From positions 3,738,001 to 3,802,000 of the forward strand of contig NZ_LT906480.1 in NCBI RefSeq assembly GCF_900186865.1: a stretch of 64,000 nt of DNA, read 5' to 3'. Made by a program: the position numbers and the translations under genes. The stretch's first letter is position 1. The number at the start of each line of letters is the position of its first letter. Shown in pieces: positions 56,531-64,000 of the stretch. This DNA comes from Stenotrophomonas maltophilia. Its GTDB lineage: Bacteria > Pseudomonadota > Gammaproteobacteria > Xanthomonadales > Xanthomonadaceae. The notes under the pieces are model-generated. The model had not been told where the DNA came from, searched no databases, and worked only from the letters and a program-made list of their open reading frames with translations.

Positions 56531-57526
56531 ATGCGCGTGATCGCTGCCGCCCTGCTTGCCTGCCTGCCGCTGCCTGCGCTGGCCGCGCCCACTTACGGGC
56601 CGCGGCTGGAGGGTTTCGACTACGGCTATCCGGTGAAGACCTTCGCGCTGGAATCGCAGCGGCAGCCGCTGGAGATGGCCTACCTCGACATCGCGCCGAA
56701 GAAGGCACCCATCGGCGTGGTGGTGCTGCTGCACGGCAAGAACTTCTGTGCCGCCACCTGGAAGGAATCGATCAAGCCACTGGTTGCCGCCGGCTATCGG
56801 GTGATCGCCCCGGACCAGGTGGGCTTCTGCAAATCCAGCAAGCCCGAGCGTTACCAGTATTCGTTCGCGCAGCTGGCCGCCAACACCCATGCCCTGCTGC
56901 AACAGCTGCAACTGGGTGATGTCCCGGTGCACCTGGTCGGTCATTCGATGGGCGGCATGCTGGCGGTGCGCTATGCGCTGATGTTCCCGCAGGACCTGCG
57001 CAGCCTGTCACTGGTCAACCCGATCGGGCTGGAAGACTGGAAGGCGCTGGGTGTTCCCTGGCGCAGCGTGGACGCGTGGTACGCCGGCGAAATGAACATC
57101 AGCTATGACAGCATCCGCCGCTACCAGCTGGACGTGTATTACGACGGCAAATGGAAGCCGGCGTATGAACCGTGGGCACGGATGCAGTCGGGCATGTACG
57201 AAGGGCCCGGCAAGCAGGCCGTTGCATGGAGCCAGGCACTGGCCTCGGACATGGTGTTCAACCAGCCGGTGGTCTACGAACTCAAGAATGTTCAGGTGCC
57301 GACCACGCTGTTTATCGGGCAGAAGGACCGCACCGCGATCGGTCGCGACCTGGCGCCACCAGCGGTGAAGGCGACGCTGGGCAACTATCCGGTGCTCGGG
57401 AAGGCGGCAGCCGCGGCGATTCCCGGCGCGACGCTGATCGAGTTCGCCGAACTGGGCCATTCGCCGCAGGTGCAGGACCCGAAGCAGTTCAACGCGGCGT
57501 TGCTGAAGGCATTGAAGGCGCATTGA
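56531..57526 (+). CDS. Secreted alpha/beta hydrolase
   Basis: 331 residues. Signal peptide about 1-18 (VIAAALLACLPLPALA). Hydrolase motifs: oxyanion region VVVLLHGKNFCAATWKE, nucleophile elbow VGHSMGGMLAVRYA (about Ser143), acid Asp in GQKDRTAIG and His in LGHSPQVQDP near the C-terminus. Substrate unknown; resembles epoxide-hydrolase or haloperoxidase-like exported hydrolases. Monocistronic, with no operon partner. Confidence 0.88.
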   Translation: MRVIAAALLACLPLPALAAPTYGPRLEGFDYGYPVKTFALESQRQPLEMAYLDIAPKKAPIGVVVLLHGKNFCAATWKESIKPLVAAGYRVIAPDQVGFCKSSKPERYQYSFAQLAANTHALLQQLQLGDVPVHLVGHSMGGMLAVRYALMFPQDLRSLSLVNPIGLEDWKALGVPWRSVDAWYAGEMNISYDSIRRYQLDVYYDGKWKPAYEPWARMQSGMYEGPGKQAVAWSQALASDMVFNQPVVYELKNVQVPTTLFIGQKDRTAIGRDLAPPAVKATLGNYPVLGKAAAAAIPGATLIEFAELGHSPQVQDPKQFNAALLKALKAH

Positions 57527-57542
57527 ACGGCAGCCGTCCCCT

Positions 57543-57617
57543 GTAGAGCCGAACCCATGCTCGGCTTATCCAGCAGGAGGGGATTTTGCCAGCAGCCGAG
57601 CATGGGCTCGGCTCTAC
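57543..57617. repeat. Inverted pair of GTAG repeats (GTAGAGCCGA type)
   Basis: GTAGAGCCGAACCCATGCTC... (57543-57566) and AGCCGAGCATGGGCTCGGCT...CTAC (57594-57617), separated by 27 bases. Between the convergent hydrolase and homoserine dehydrogenase genes; could fold into one long hairpin. Confidence 0.85.
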
Positions 57618-57630
57618 AGAAGCAGTGCGA

Positions 57631-58698
57631 TCAGCCGACGATCCGCAACACGTCATCCAGCAACGCAGCGGCAGTGACTTCCGCCCCCGCGCCCGGCCCC
57701 TGGATCAACAGCGGTTGGCGCCGATAGCGGTCACTGTGGATGGCCACGCGGTTGTCGGTGCCCGCGCCCTGCGCCAACGGGTGATCGGCAGGCAACTCAC
57801 GCAGGCCCACCTGCGCACCCTCGCCATCGACACGGCCAACGAAACGCAGCACGCGGCCATTGTCATGCGCCTGCTGCCAGCGCGCCTGCAACGGCGCATC
57901 CAGCTGCTCAAGCGCCGCCACCGCATCCTCCAGCGGCAGCGCTGCCAGCGCTTCAGGCACCAGTGAATCCACCTCTACCTGCGACGCATCCAGCGCCAAC
58001 CCGCTGCTGCGAGCGAGGATCAGCAGCTTGCGACGCACGTCTTCACCGGAAAGGTCCAGGCGCGGATCGGGCTCGGTGTAGCCGGCAGCCAGCGCCTCGC
58101 GCACCGCCGCCGAGAACGGCGACTGGCCGTCATAACGATGGAACAGCCACGCCAGCGAACCGGACAGCACGCCTTCGATGGCATGGATGTGATCGCCACC
58201 GGCCACCAGTGCACGCAGGCTGCTCAACAGCGGCAGGCCCGCGCCCACCGTCGCGCTGTCGCCATAGCGTGCGCCACTGTCGGCACAGCTTTCCGCAATG
58301 GCCTGCGCGCGGGCCAGCTGCGCACCACGCCCCAGCTTGTTGGCGGTCACCACATGCACGCCCCGCGCCAGCCACTGCACGTGGCGCGCGGCCACGTCTT
58401 CGCTGGCGGTGGCGTCGACCACCACGTCGCCACGCTCCAGTCCTTCGGCACTCGCCCACGGTGGCGAACTCTGGCCATCGCGCGGTGCACGCCGTGCCAG
58501 TTCCAGCGGCAAGGCCAGGTCACGATCGATCTCCAGCGCAGTGCGTGAATTGGCCAGCCACTGCACGCTGGGCAGTTCCAGCCCACGCGCCCGCAATGCC
58601 TGGTAACGCTGTACGAAGGCCGAGCCGACCGTGCCGGTGCCCAGCAGCGCCAGGCGTCCCACGCCCAGAGCAGGAATTTCTGCGGCGAGCGCGCTCAT
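57631..58698 (-). CDS. Homoserine dehydrogenase (short form, no ACT domain)
   Basis: 355 residues. NAD(P)-binding LALLGTGTVGSAFVQRYQAL, TANKLGRGAQLARAQAI, and the homoserine dehydrogenase core (EGVLSGSLAWLFHRYDGQSP; GYTEPDPRLDLSGEDVRRKL). Short form without the regulatory ACT domain. It makes homoserine from aspartate semialdehyde for methionine and threonine synthesis. Last gene of metX-metB-hom; its start overlaps metB by 4 bases. Confidence 0.92.
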   Translation of the reverse strand: MSALAAEIPALGVGRLALLGTGTVGSAFVQRYQALRARGLELPSVQWLANSRTALEIDRDLALPLELARRAPRDGQSSPPWASAEGLERGDVVVDATASEDVAARHVQWLARGVHVVTANKLGRGAQLARAQAIAESCADSGARYGDSATVGAGLPLLSSLRALVAGGDHIHAIEGVLSGSLAWLFHRYDGQSPFSAAVREALAAGYTEPDPRLDLSGEDVRRKLLILARSSGLALDASQVEVDSLVPEALAALPLEDAVAALEQLDAPLQARWQQAHDNGRVLRFVGRVDGEGAQVGLRELPADHPLAQGAGTDNRVAIHSDRYRRQPLLIQGPGAGAEVTAAALLDDVLRIVG

Positions 58699-59930
58699 GC
58701 ATCCACCACCTGTTTGCGGCGCGCAGCCGCATCAATCACCGCTTCGGCACGCTGCAGCGCGGCGCCGAGATCGGCCAACAGGTCACGCTCGGCCTCAATG
58801 CCAACCGACAGGCGCAGCAGGCCTTCGCTGATGCCGGCCGCGGCACGCGCTTCGGCGGTCATCGCCGCATGGGTCATGGTGGCGGGATGCGCGATCAGGC
58901 TTTCGACGCCGCCCAGCGATTCGGCCAGGGTGAAACAGCGCAGGCCATCGACGAACGCGCGCACCGCCGCGTGCGGATCATCACCCGCGCAGTGCGCCAG
59001 TTCGAACGACAGCATCGCGCCGAAGCCACTCTGCTGGCGAGCAGCGATGGAGTGGCCCGGGTGATCGGCCAGACCCGGATAATAGACGCGGCCGACCGCC
59101 GGATGCTGGTCCAGCAGCGCAACGATCGACGTGGTGTTCTCCTGATGCACGCGCAGGCGCGCATCCAGCGTGCGCAGGCCGCGCAGGGTCAGGAAGGCAT
59201 CGAACGGCGAACCCGTCAGGCCCAGCGCGTTGCCCCACCACACCAGCTGCTCATGCAGTGCCGGATCGCGCGCGACGACCGCACCACCCACCACGTCGCT
59301 GTGGCCGTTGATGTACTTGGTGGTGGAATGCAGCACCAGATCCGCGCCGAATGACAGTGGTTGCTGCAGGGCCGGCGACAGGAAGGTGTTGTCGACCACA
59401 ACCAGAGCACCTGCCTTGTGCGCGGCATCGATGACGAAGCGCAGGTCGGTGATGCGCAGCAGCGGATTGGACGGCGTTTCCACCAGCACCAGCTTCGGCT
59501 GGGTGGCCAGCGCCTGCGACAGCGCGCGCGGATCGGTCAGGTCGGCGGTGACCAGTTCGAAATGGCCCTTCTTCGCCAGCGCATTGAACAGCCGCCAGCT
59601 GCCACCGTACGCGTCGTGCGGCACGACCAGGGTATCGCCCGGCTGAAGCAGCGCGTTCAGCACCAGGTTGATCGCCCCCATGCCGGTGGCGGTGATCACG
59701 CCGCCCGCACCGCCTTCCAGCTCGGCCAGCGCTTCACCCAACAGGTCGCGGGTCGGGTTGCCACTGCGCGTGTAGTCGTACTGGCGCTTGTTGCCGAAGC
59801 CTTCAAAACTGAAGTTCGACGACAGCACGATCGGCGGCGTGACCGCGCCATGCGCGGTGTCCCGATCGATGCCGGCACGGACGGCGGCAGTGGTGCGGCT
59901 ACAGGACGGCTCGTTGGCGTGCAGGCTCAT
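58695..59930 (-). CDS. metB: Cystathionine gamma-synthase-type PLP enzyme
   Basis: 411 residues of the Cys/Met metabolism PLP family. Substrate and PLP region TRSGNPTRDLLGEALAELEG, PLP Lys in LHSTTKYINGHSDVVGGAVV, C-terminal LRLSVGIEAERDLLADLGAA. It joins O-acylhomoserine (or O-acylserine) with a sulfur donor; exact reaction (cystathionine gamma-synthase versus sulfhydrylase) cannot be decided from sequence. It overlaps metX and hom by 4 bases on each side. Confidence 0.92.
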   Translation of the reverse strand: MSLHANEPSCSRTTAAVRAGIDRDTAHGAVTPPIVLSSNFSFEGFGNKRQYDYTRSGNPTRDLLGEALAELEGGAGGVITATGMGAINLVLNALLQPGDTLVVPHDAYGGSWRLFNALAKKGHFELVTADLTDPRALSQALATQPKLVLVETPSNPLLRITDLRFVIDAAHKAGALVVVDNTFLSPALQQPLSFGADLVLHSTTKYINGHSDVVGGAVVARDPALHEQLVWWGNALGLTGSPFDAFLTLRGLRTLDARLRVHQENTTSIVALLDQHPAVGRVYYPGLADHPGHSIAARQQSGFGAMLSFELAHCAGDDPHAAVRAFVDGLRCFTLAESLGGVESLIAHPATMTHAAMTAEARAAAGISEGLLRLSVGIEAERDLLADLGAALQRAEAVIDAAARRKQVVDA

Positions 59931-60958
59931 GCGGACTCTCCAGAGGTGCGGAAGGCGGTGGCGAGGATCGCGTCGATGCGATCGGTTTCTTTGAGGAAGG
60001 CGTCGTGGCCATAGGGCGAGCGCAGCACGCGCAGGCTTCCGCGCGGCCCCAGCCCCTCGACCAGGCTGACCAGGTCGGCCAGCGGCACCAGGCGGTCACC
60101 CTCCACCGCGACCACCACGGTCGGCGGCAGGATGGCCGCGGGGTCCACGCGGTGCAGGTCGATCGATTCGGACAGGCGCAGGTAGGCGGTCACCGGCGTG
60201 CGCGCGACGTACTGCGCGCCGGCGGCGTCCAGATAGTCCTCGGCGGCGACCCGCACGCGGCCGTTGATCACTTCCGGCGCGGCGTCGAAGCGCTCGCCGA
60301 ACTCTTCCGGGGTGCGGTAGCTGAGCATGGCGAACTGCCGGGCCAGCGCCAGGCCATGGTCTTCGCCGCACTGCAGTTGGCCGAGGGCGACGGCGCGGCG
60401 CTGCAGTGCGCGCCAGGCCGCGGCATACGGGTGCGGACGATGCGCGCCGCTGGCCAGCACCAGCTGACGCACCCGGGCTCGATGACGGATTGCGAGCTGC
60501 TGGCCGACCAGCGCGCCATACGAGTAGCCGACGAAGGCCTTCAGCGTGCGGATACCCAGATGATCCAGCAGCAGTGCCAGCGCATCGGCCTGGTCAGCGG
60601 TATCGATCGGCACGTCCAACGCACCGTCGGCCCCGATGAAGTCGAACGCCAGTACGCGCAACTGCTGCGGATCCAGCGTGCGACCACTGCCGACCAGGTC
60701 TTCGGCCCAGCCCTTCTCGCTGAACTGTGCGTTGGACGCCACATGGCGATGGGCGGAAATGCCGCCGGCCAGCACCACCACCGGCGCATTGGCCGGGCCG
60801 ACCCACTCATAGCGCAGGCGCACCGGGCTGGGGCCAGCGTGACGCATCGACAGCACCGCGGCGAACTCACCGCGCTCGGCATGCACGCGGTCTTCGACCG
60901 GCACGCTGACGGGAACAAAGGGTTCGGGGCGAACGGCGGTACTGGCAGCGAAGCTCAT
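59927..60958 (-). CDS. metX: MetX-family homoserine/serine O-acyltransferase
   Basis: 343 residues, alpha/beta-hydrolase fold. Nucleophile elbow FVGYSYGALVGQQLAI (catalytic Ser), acid in EGDRLVPLADLV and His in SPYGHDAFLKE. It activates homoserine (or serine) with acetyl- or succinyl-CoA for sulfur transfer. I recall that related enzymes in Xanthomonas/Stenotrophomonas were reported as succinyltransferases, with serine as a possible substrate; the specificity is not readable here. The start at MSFAASTAV is chosen; longer readings run into the SAM riboswitch. First gene of the operon. Confidence 0.9.
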   Translation of the reverse strand: MSFAASTAVRPEPFVPVSVPVEDRVHAERGEFAAVLSMRHAGPSPVRLRYEWVGPANAPVVVLAGGISAHRHVASNAQFSEKGWAEDLVGSGRTLDPQQLRVLAFDFIGADGALDVPIDTADQADALALLLDHLGIRTLKAFVGYSYGALVGQQLAIRHRARVRQLVLASGAHRPHPYAAAWRALQRRAVALGQLQCGEDHGLALARQFAMLSYRTPEEFGERFDAAPEVINGRVRVAAEDYLDAAGAQYVARTPVTAYLRLSESIDLHRVDPAAILPPTVVVAVEGDRLVPLADLVSLVEGLGPRGSLRVLRSPYGHDAFLKETDRIDAILATAFRTSGESA

Positions 60959-61037
60959 GGCGGGATCCGGTTGGGGAATCGGCCATCGAGCCTTCGCGGG
61001 GCTCGCGTTCGAGATGCACGTGCGGTGCATGGATCGA

Positions 61038-61152
61038 ACCATCTTTCGGTGGACGCCACGGTCCCCGCAGGATTTGGCACCTACGCGAACGCTTTCGCAT
61101 CCGCGGGCTGCCCCGGCTTCAAAGGGCCTGTCCCTCTGCCGGTCTCGATGGT
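61038..61152 (-). ncRNA. SAM-I (S-box) riboswitch upstream of metX
   Basis: A 115-nt aptamer in the 5' leader of metX, closed by P1 pairing ACCATC (minus strand, 61152-61147) with GATGGT (61043-61038). It contains the S-box core: GAGGGACAGGCCCTTTGAAG, a GCCGGGGCAGCC loop region and AGGTGCCAAATCCTGC. S-adenosylmethionine binding would switch off metX-metB-hom. After the aptamer come further dyads (TGCACCGCACGTGCA; GAGCC...GGCTC) that could form the expression platform; no clear terminator T-run, so control may act on translation. Confidence 0.9.
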
Positions 61153-61158
61153 GAGTCC

Positions 61159-61187
61159 ACGATGCCAGCGCTTCCGGGCGCTGTCAA
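61159..61187 (-). promoter_or_regulatory. Promoter of the metX operon
   Basis: A perfect -35 TTGACA (minus strand, 61187-61182) and 17 bases later CATCGT as a weak -10. The start point would be near 61152, exactly at the beginning of the SAM riboswitch, which supports both calls. Confidence 0.65.
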
Positions 61188-61302
61188 TCCCTTCATGCGG
61201 ATAAAGCGATGAATATTTTCGCGACAGGTATGCGAGAGGCGTCGCGGTCGCTCCGTTCAGGATCGGGTACAGTCCTGACGGTCCGTTTTCCTGAATCCGC
61301 TG

Positions 61303-62184
61303 ATGCCACGCCTGCCCTTGACCTGCCTGCTCCTGCCGCTGCTGGCCAGCGCCTCTGCCGGCGCCAGCGACTGGCGCCAGGGCTGGGGGATGCTGCCGAA
61401 GGCGCCTGCCCCCGCCAGCGCCGACGCAAAGGCCCCCCTTCCGATGGCCCAGCTGCGCCTGCAGTCGATCGGCGAACAGTGGCAGGCCCGGATCGACAAC
61501 ACCCTGGCCGGGCCGTTGCAGATCGAACTGCGCGCCGCCCCTGGGCACCCGGTCGACGGCTTGCCGGTGCAGTCACTGATACAGGGCGACAGCAGTCTGG
61601 TCGTCGGCCACCTCCCCGCGCCAGTCAACGGCCGGATGCTGGACCTGCGCCTGCAGTCGGTACCAGGCAACCCCGCCGCACAGGCCGAGGATGTGGCCTA
61701 CCGCCTGCCCTTCGATGATGCACGCCCGCGCGTGGACCAGGCGCCGCAGGGCCGGTTCAGCCATGACGACGAGGAGAACCGCGACGCGGTCGACTTCGCA
61801 CTGCCGGAGGGCACGCTGGTGCTGGCCGCGCGCGAGGGCACGGTGATGCAGATCCAGGATGGCTTCCGAGGCAACGGCCAGGACCGCGAACGTGATGGTG
61901 CCCGCGCCAACTTCATCCGCGTGCTGCACAGCGACGGCAGCATGGCCCTGTACGGCCACCTGCAGGCCGGCGGCATGCGCGTGCGTCGCGGCCAGGCAGT
62001 GGGCGCCGGGCAGCCCATCGGCCTGTCCGGCAACAGCGGCTTCAGCAGCGCACCGCACCTGCACTTCGTGGTACAGGTCAACCGCGGCATGGGCCTGCGT
62101 TCGGTGCCGGCACGCATCTTCGCCGAGCAGGGCCAGCTGCAGTTCGCCCGCCAGGGCGAGGCCGAGGGCGGCATCGGGCGCTGA
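61303..62184 (+). CDS. M23-family metallopeptidase, exported
   Basis: 293 residues. Signal peptide about 1-21 (LTCLLLPLLASASAGAS), a beta-rich N-terminal half to about 150, then an M23/LytM domain with HDDEENRDAVDFALPEGTLV (zinc-ligand region), MALYGHLQAGGMRVRRGQ (HLQ) and SSAPHLHFVVQVNRGMG (HLHF). Probably cuts peptidoglycan peptides or acts as a degenerate activator; the first zinc motif differs from the usual HxGxD. Divergent from the metX operon; followed 66 bp later by prfC. Confidence 0.88.
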   Translation: MPRLPLTCLLLPLLASASAGASDWRQGWGMLPKAPAPASADAKAPLPMAQLRLQSIGEQWQARIDNTLAGPLQIELRAAPGHPVDGLPVQSLIQGDSSLVVGHLPAPVNGRMLDLRLQSVPGNPAAQAEDVAYRLPFDDARPRVDQAPQGRFSHDDEENRDAVDFALPEGTLVLAAREGTVMQIQDGFRGNGQDRERDGARANFIRVLHSDGSMALYGHLQAGGMRVRRGQAVGAGQPIGLSGNSGFSSAPHLHFVVQVNRGMGLRSVPARIFAEQGQLQFARQGEAEGGIGR

Positions 62185-62198
62185 ACGGCCCCGGTCGG

Positions 62199-62204
62199 TA
62201 TAAT
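62199..62204 (+). promoter_or_regulatory. -10 like TATAAT before prfC
   Basis: A perfect TATAAT, 47 bases upstream of the prfC start, without a good -35 at 16-18 bases. The short leader contains the dyad GGCGCTT...AAGCGCC. Confidence 0.4.
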
Positions 62205-62250
62205 CGGGCGCTTATCTCTTTGAAAAGCGCCCCGGGCGGGCGCCACTGCC

Positions 62251-63855
62251 ATGTCCGAAGTCGCCAACGAAGCGTCGCGTCGCCGCACCTTCGCCATCAT
62301 TTCCCACCCTGACGCCGGCAAGACCACGCTGACCGAAAAGCTGCTGCTGTTCGGAGGCGCGATCCAGATGGCCGGTTCGGTCAAGGGCCGCAAGGCCGCC
62401 CGCCACGCCACCTCCGACTGGATGGCATTGGAAAAGGAACGCGGCATCTCCGTCACCTCTTCGGTGATGCAGTTCCCGTACGAAGACAAGATCGTCAACC
62501 TGCTCGACACCCCCGGCCACGCCGACTTCGGCGAGGACACCTACCGCGTGCTGACTGCGGTGGACTCGGCGCTGATGGTGATCGACGTGGCCAAGGGCGT
62601 GGAAGAGCGCACCATCAAGCTGATGGAAGTGTGCCGCCTGCGCGATACCCCGATCATGACCTTCATCAACAAGCTCGACCGCGAGGGCAAGGACCCGATC
62701 GAGCTGCTGGATGAAGTGGAAACCGTGCTGGGCATCCAGTGTGCGCCGGTCACCTGGCCGATCGGCATGGGCCAGCGCCTGAAGGGCGTGGTCCACCTGC
62801 TGACCGGCGAAGTGCACCTGTACGAGCCGGGCCGCAACTTCACCCGCCAGGATTCGACCATCTTCCCGTCCATCGATGCCCCCGGCCTGGCCGAGAAGAT
62901 CGGTGCGCAGATGCTGGCCGACCTGCGCGACGAGCTGGAACTGGTGCAGGGCGCCAGCCATCCGTTCGACCTGGAGGCCTACCGCGCCGGCAAGCAGACC
63001 CCGGTGTTCTTCGGCTCGGGCGTGAACAACTTCGGCGTGCAGCCGCTGCTGGACTTCTTCGTCGAGCATGCGCCGTCGCCGCAGGCGCGTTCCACCACTG
63101 GCCGCGAGATCGCCCCGGAAGAGAACAAGCTGACCGGCTTCGTGTTCAAGATCCAGGCCAACATGGACCCGCAGCACCGCGACCGCGTCGCGTTCATGCG
63201 GGTCTGCTCGGGCCGCTTCAGCGCTGGCATGAAGACCTTCCACGTGCGCACCGGCAAGGAAATGAAGCTGGCCAACGCACTGACCTTCATGGCCAGCGAT
63301 CGTGAAATCGCCGCAGAAGCCTGGCCGGGCGATGTGATCGGCATCCACAACCACGGCACCATTTCCATCGGCGATACTTTTACCGAAGGCGAAGCGGTCA
63401 CCTTCACCGGCATCCCCAACTTCGCCCCGGAACTGTTCCGCCGCGCGCGCCTGCGCGATCCGCTCAAGCTCAAGCAGCTGCAGAAGGGACTGGCCCAGCT
63501 GTCCGAAGAAGGCGCGACCCAGTTCTTCCGCCCTCTCACCAGCAACGACCTGATCCTGGGTGCGGTGGGTGTGCTGCAGTTCGACGTGGCGGCCTATCGC
63601 CTGAAGGACGAGTACGGCGTGGAAGCCACCTTCGAGCCGGTCAGCGTGACCACCGCGCGTTGGGTCCACTGCAGCAACGAGAAGAAGCTGGAAGAGTTCC
63701 GCGAAAAGAATGCGCTGAACCTGGCACTGGATGCAGCCGGCCACCTGGTCTACCTGGCACCGACCCGGGTCAACCTGCAGCTGGCGCAGGAACGCTCGCC
63801 GGACGTGCGTTTCTCGGCCACCCGCGAAGCGGCCCATACCGTTTCGGTGGGCTGA
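62251..63855 (+). CDS. prfC: Peptide chain release factor 3
   Basis: 534 residues, usual length. GTPase domain with G1 [21 protein letters not shown]3 [16 protein letters not shown] and G4 [13 protein letters not shown], then domains II-III. RF3 releases RF1/RF2 from the ribosome after termination. Start at [15 protein letters not shown] with weak ribosome site. Single gene. Confidence 0.97.
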   Translation: MSEVANEASRRRTFAIISHPDAGKTTLTEKLLLFGGAIQMAGSVKGRKAARHATSDWMALEKERGISVTSSVMQFPYEDKIVNLLDTPGHADFGEDTYRVLTAVDSALMVIDVAKGVEERTIKLMEVCRLRDTPIMTFINKLDREGKDPIELLDEVETVLGIQCAPVTWPIGMGQRLKGVVHLLTGEVHLYEPGRNFTRQDSTIFPSIDAPGLAEKIGAQMLADLRDELELVQGASHPFDLEAYRAGKQTPVFFGSGVNNFGVQPLLDFFVEHAPSPQARSTTGREIAPEENKLTGFVFKIQANMDPQHRDRVAFMRVCSGRFSAGMKTFHVRTGKEMKLANALTFMASDREIAAEAWPGDVIGIHNHGTISIGDTFTEGEAVTFTGIPNFAPELFRRARLRDPLKLKQLQKGLAQLSEEGATQFFRPLTSNDLILGAVGVLQFDVAAYRLKDEYGVEATFEPVSVTTARWVHCSNEKKLEEFREKNALNLALDAAGHLVYLAPTRVNLQLAQERSPDVRFSATREAAHTVSVG

Positions 63856-63861
63856 TGCCAC

Positions 63862-63901
63862 GGGGTCGGATCCCTTTCCGGCAGGAAAGGGCTCTGACCC
63901 C
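63862..63901 (+). terminator. Long stem-loop after prfC
   Basis: GGGGTCGGATCCCTTTCC (63862-63879) and GGAAAGGGCTCTGACCCC (63884-63901) pair with 2 mismatches around a 4-base loop, 6 bases after the prfC stop. Likely the 3' end or a dispersed repeat; no T-run. Confidence 0.6.
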
Positions 63902-64000
63902 AGCCAACGCAAGGCAGGCATTCACCCACCATACGGTGACAGGCGTGCACGTATCGCCCATCGCGGCGATGATAAGGGGGTGCGGGTCCCCCTCCCCGCG

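Overview
The window is one continuous stretch of high-GC gammaproteobacterial chromosome. It fits the Xanthomonadaceae, most likely Stenotrophomonas (maltophilia group). The reasons are gene content (hflK-hflC-DUF2065-purA, a metX-metB-hom operon, a methylcitrate locus with prpR), the codon bias, and many short GTAG-ending stem-loops of the type known as SMAG/REP elements in S. maltophilia. Nearly all of it is ordinary chromosomal housekeeping and metabolism. I see no prophage, no CRISPR array, no rRNA or tRNA, and one intact insertion sequence.

Layout. 0.1-5.3 kb: PAS/AraC-type regulator divergent from a large-subunit catalase (katE), a histone-H1-like Lys/Ala protein, an alpha/beta hydrolase and two small envelope genes. 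5.4-10 kb: a methyl-accepting chemotaxis protein, an L,D-transpeptidase, an M23 peptidase and a membrane protein. 10-14 kb (minus strand): hflK, hflC, DUF2065, purA. 14-18 kb: AcuI/YhdH-type reductase, PilH-like response regulator, CbpA/DnaJ-like chaperone, Prx5-type peroxiredoxin, ferritin-like protein. 18-25.4 kb: alpha-2-macroglobulin lipoprotein plus penicillin-binding protein 1C. 25.5-35.6 kb: the methylcitrate (propionate) locus, prpB-prpC-acnD-[parD-parE]-prpF-prpD, read leftward from a visible sigma-54-type promoter, with prpR divergent. 35.6-39.2 kb: SUKH-like orphan, DoxX, NIF3-like/GNAT/pdxH, glycerate-kinase-like ATPase, dodecin. 39.2-43.8 kb: aroK-aroB, WGR protein, hemE, MdtD-type exporter. 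43.9-51.5 kb: an unusual repeat-filled gap and two tandem giant hybrid sensor kinases. 51.7-55.3 kb: yceI-cytochrome b561-yceI, glutaredoxin-like protein, sdaA. 55.4-56.4 kb: an IS481-family element. 56.5-64 kb: alpha/beta hydrolase, the SAM-riboswitch-controlled metX-metB-hom operon, M23 peptidase, prfC.

The points most worth a second look are: (i) the IS481-like element sits inside the loop of a GTAG repeat stem-loop, with a clean 6-bp target duplication that also supplies the transposase stop codon; (ii) three unrelated genes (pbpC, prpR, aroB) end on a TAG that is part of the GTAG of a repeat; (iii) a ParDE toxin-antitoxin pair sits inside the methylcitrate operon; (iv) a 0.5-kb gap is built from nested perfect inverted repeats; (v) the prp control region shows a sigma-54 promoter plus four GAAACA motifs; (vi) a S-box (SAM-I) riboswitch precedes metX. 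I do not see a clearly new multi-gene biological system. All functional calls are from reading the translated sequence and recalled family knowledge, without database searches.
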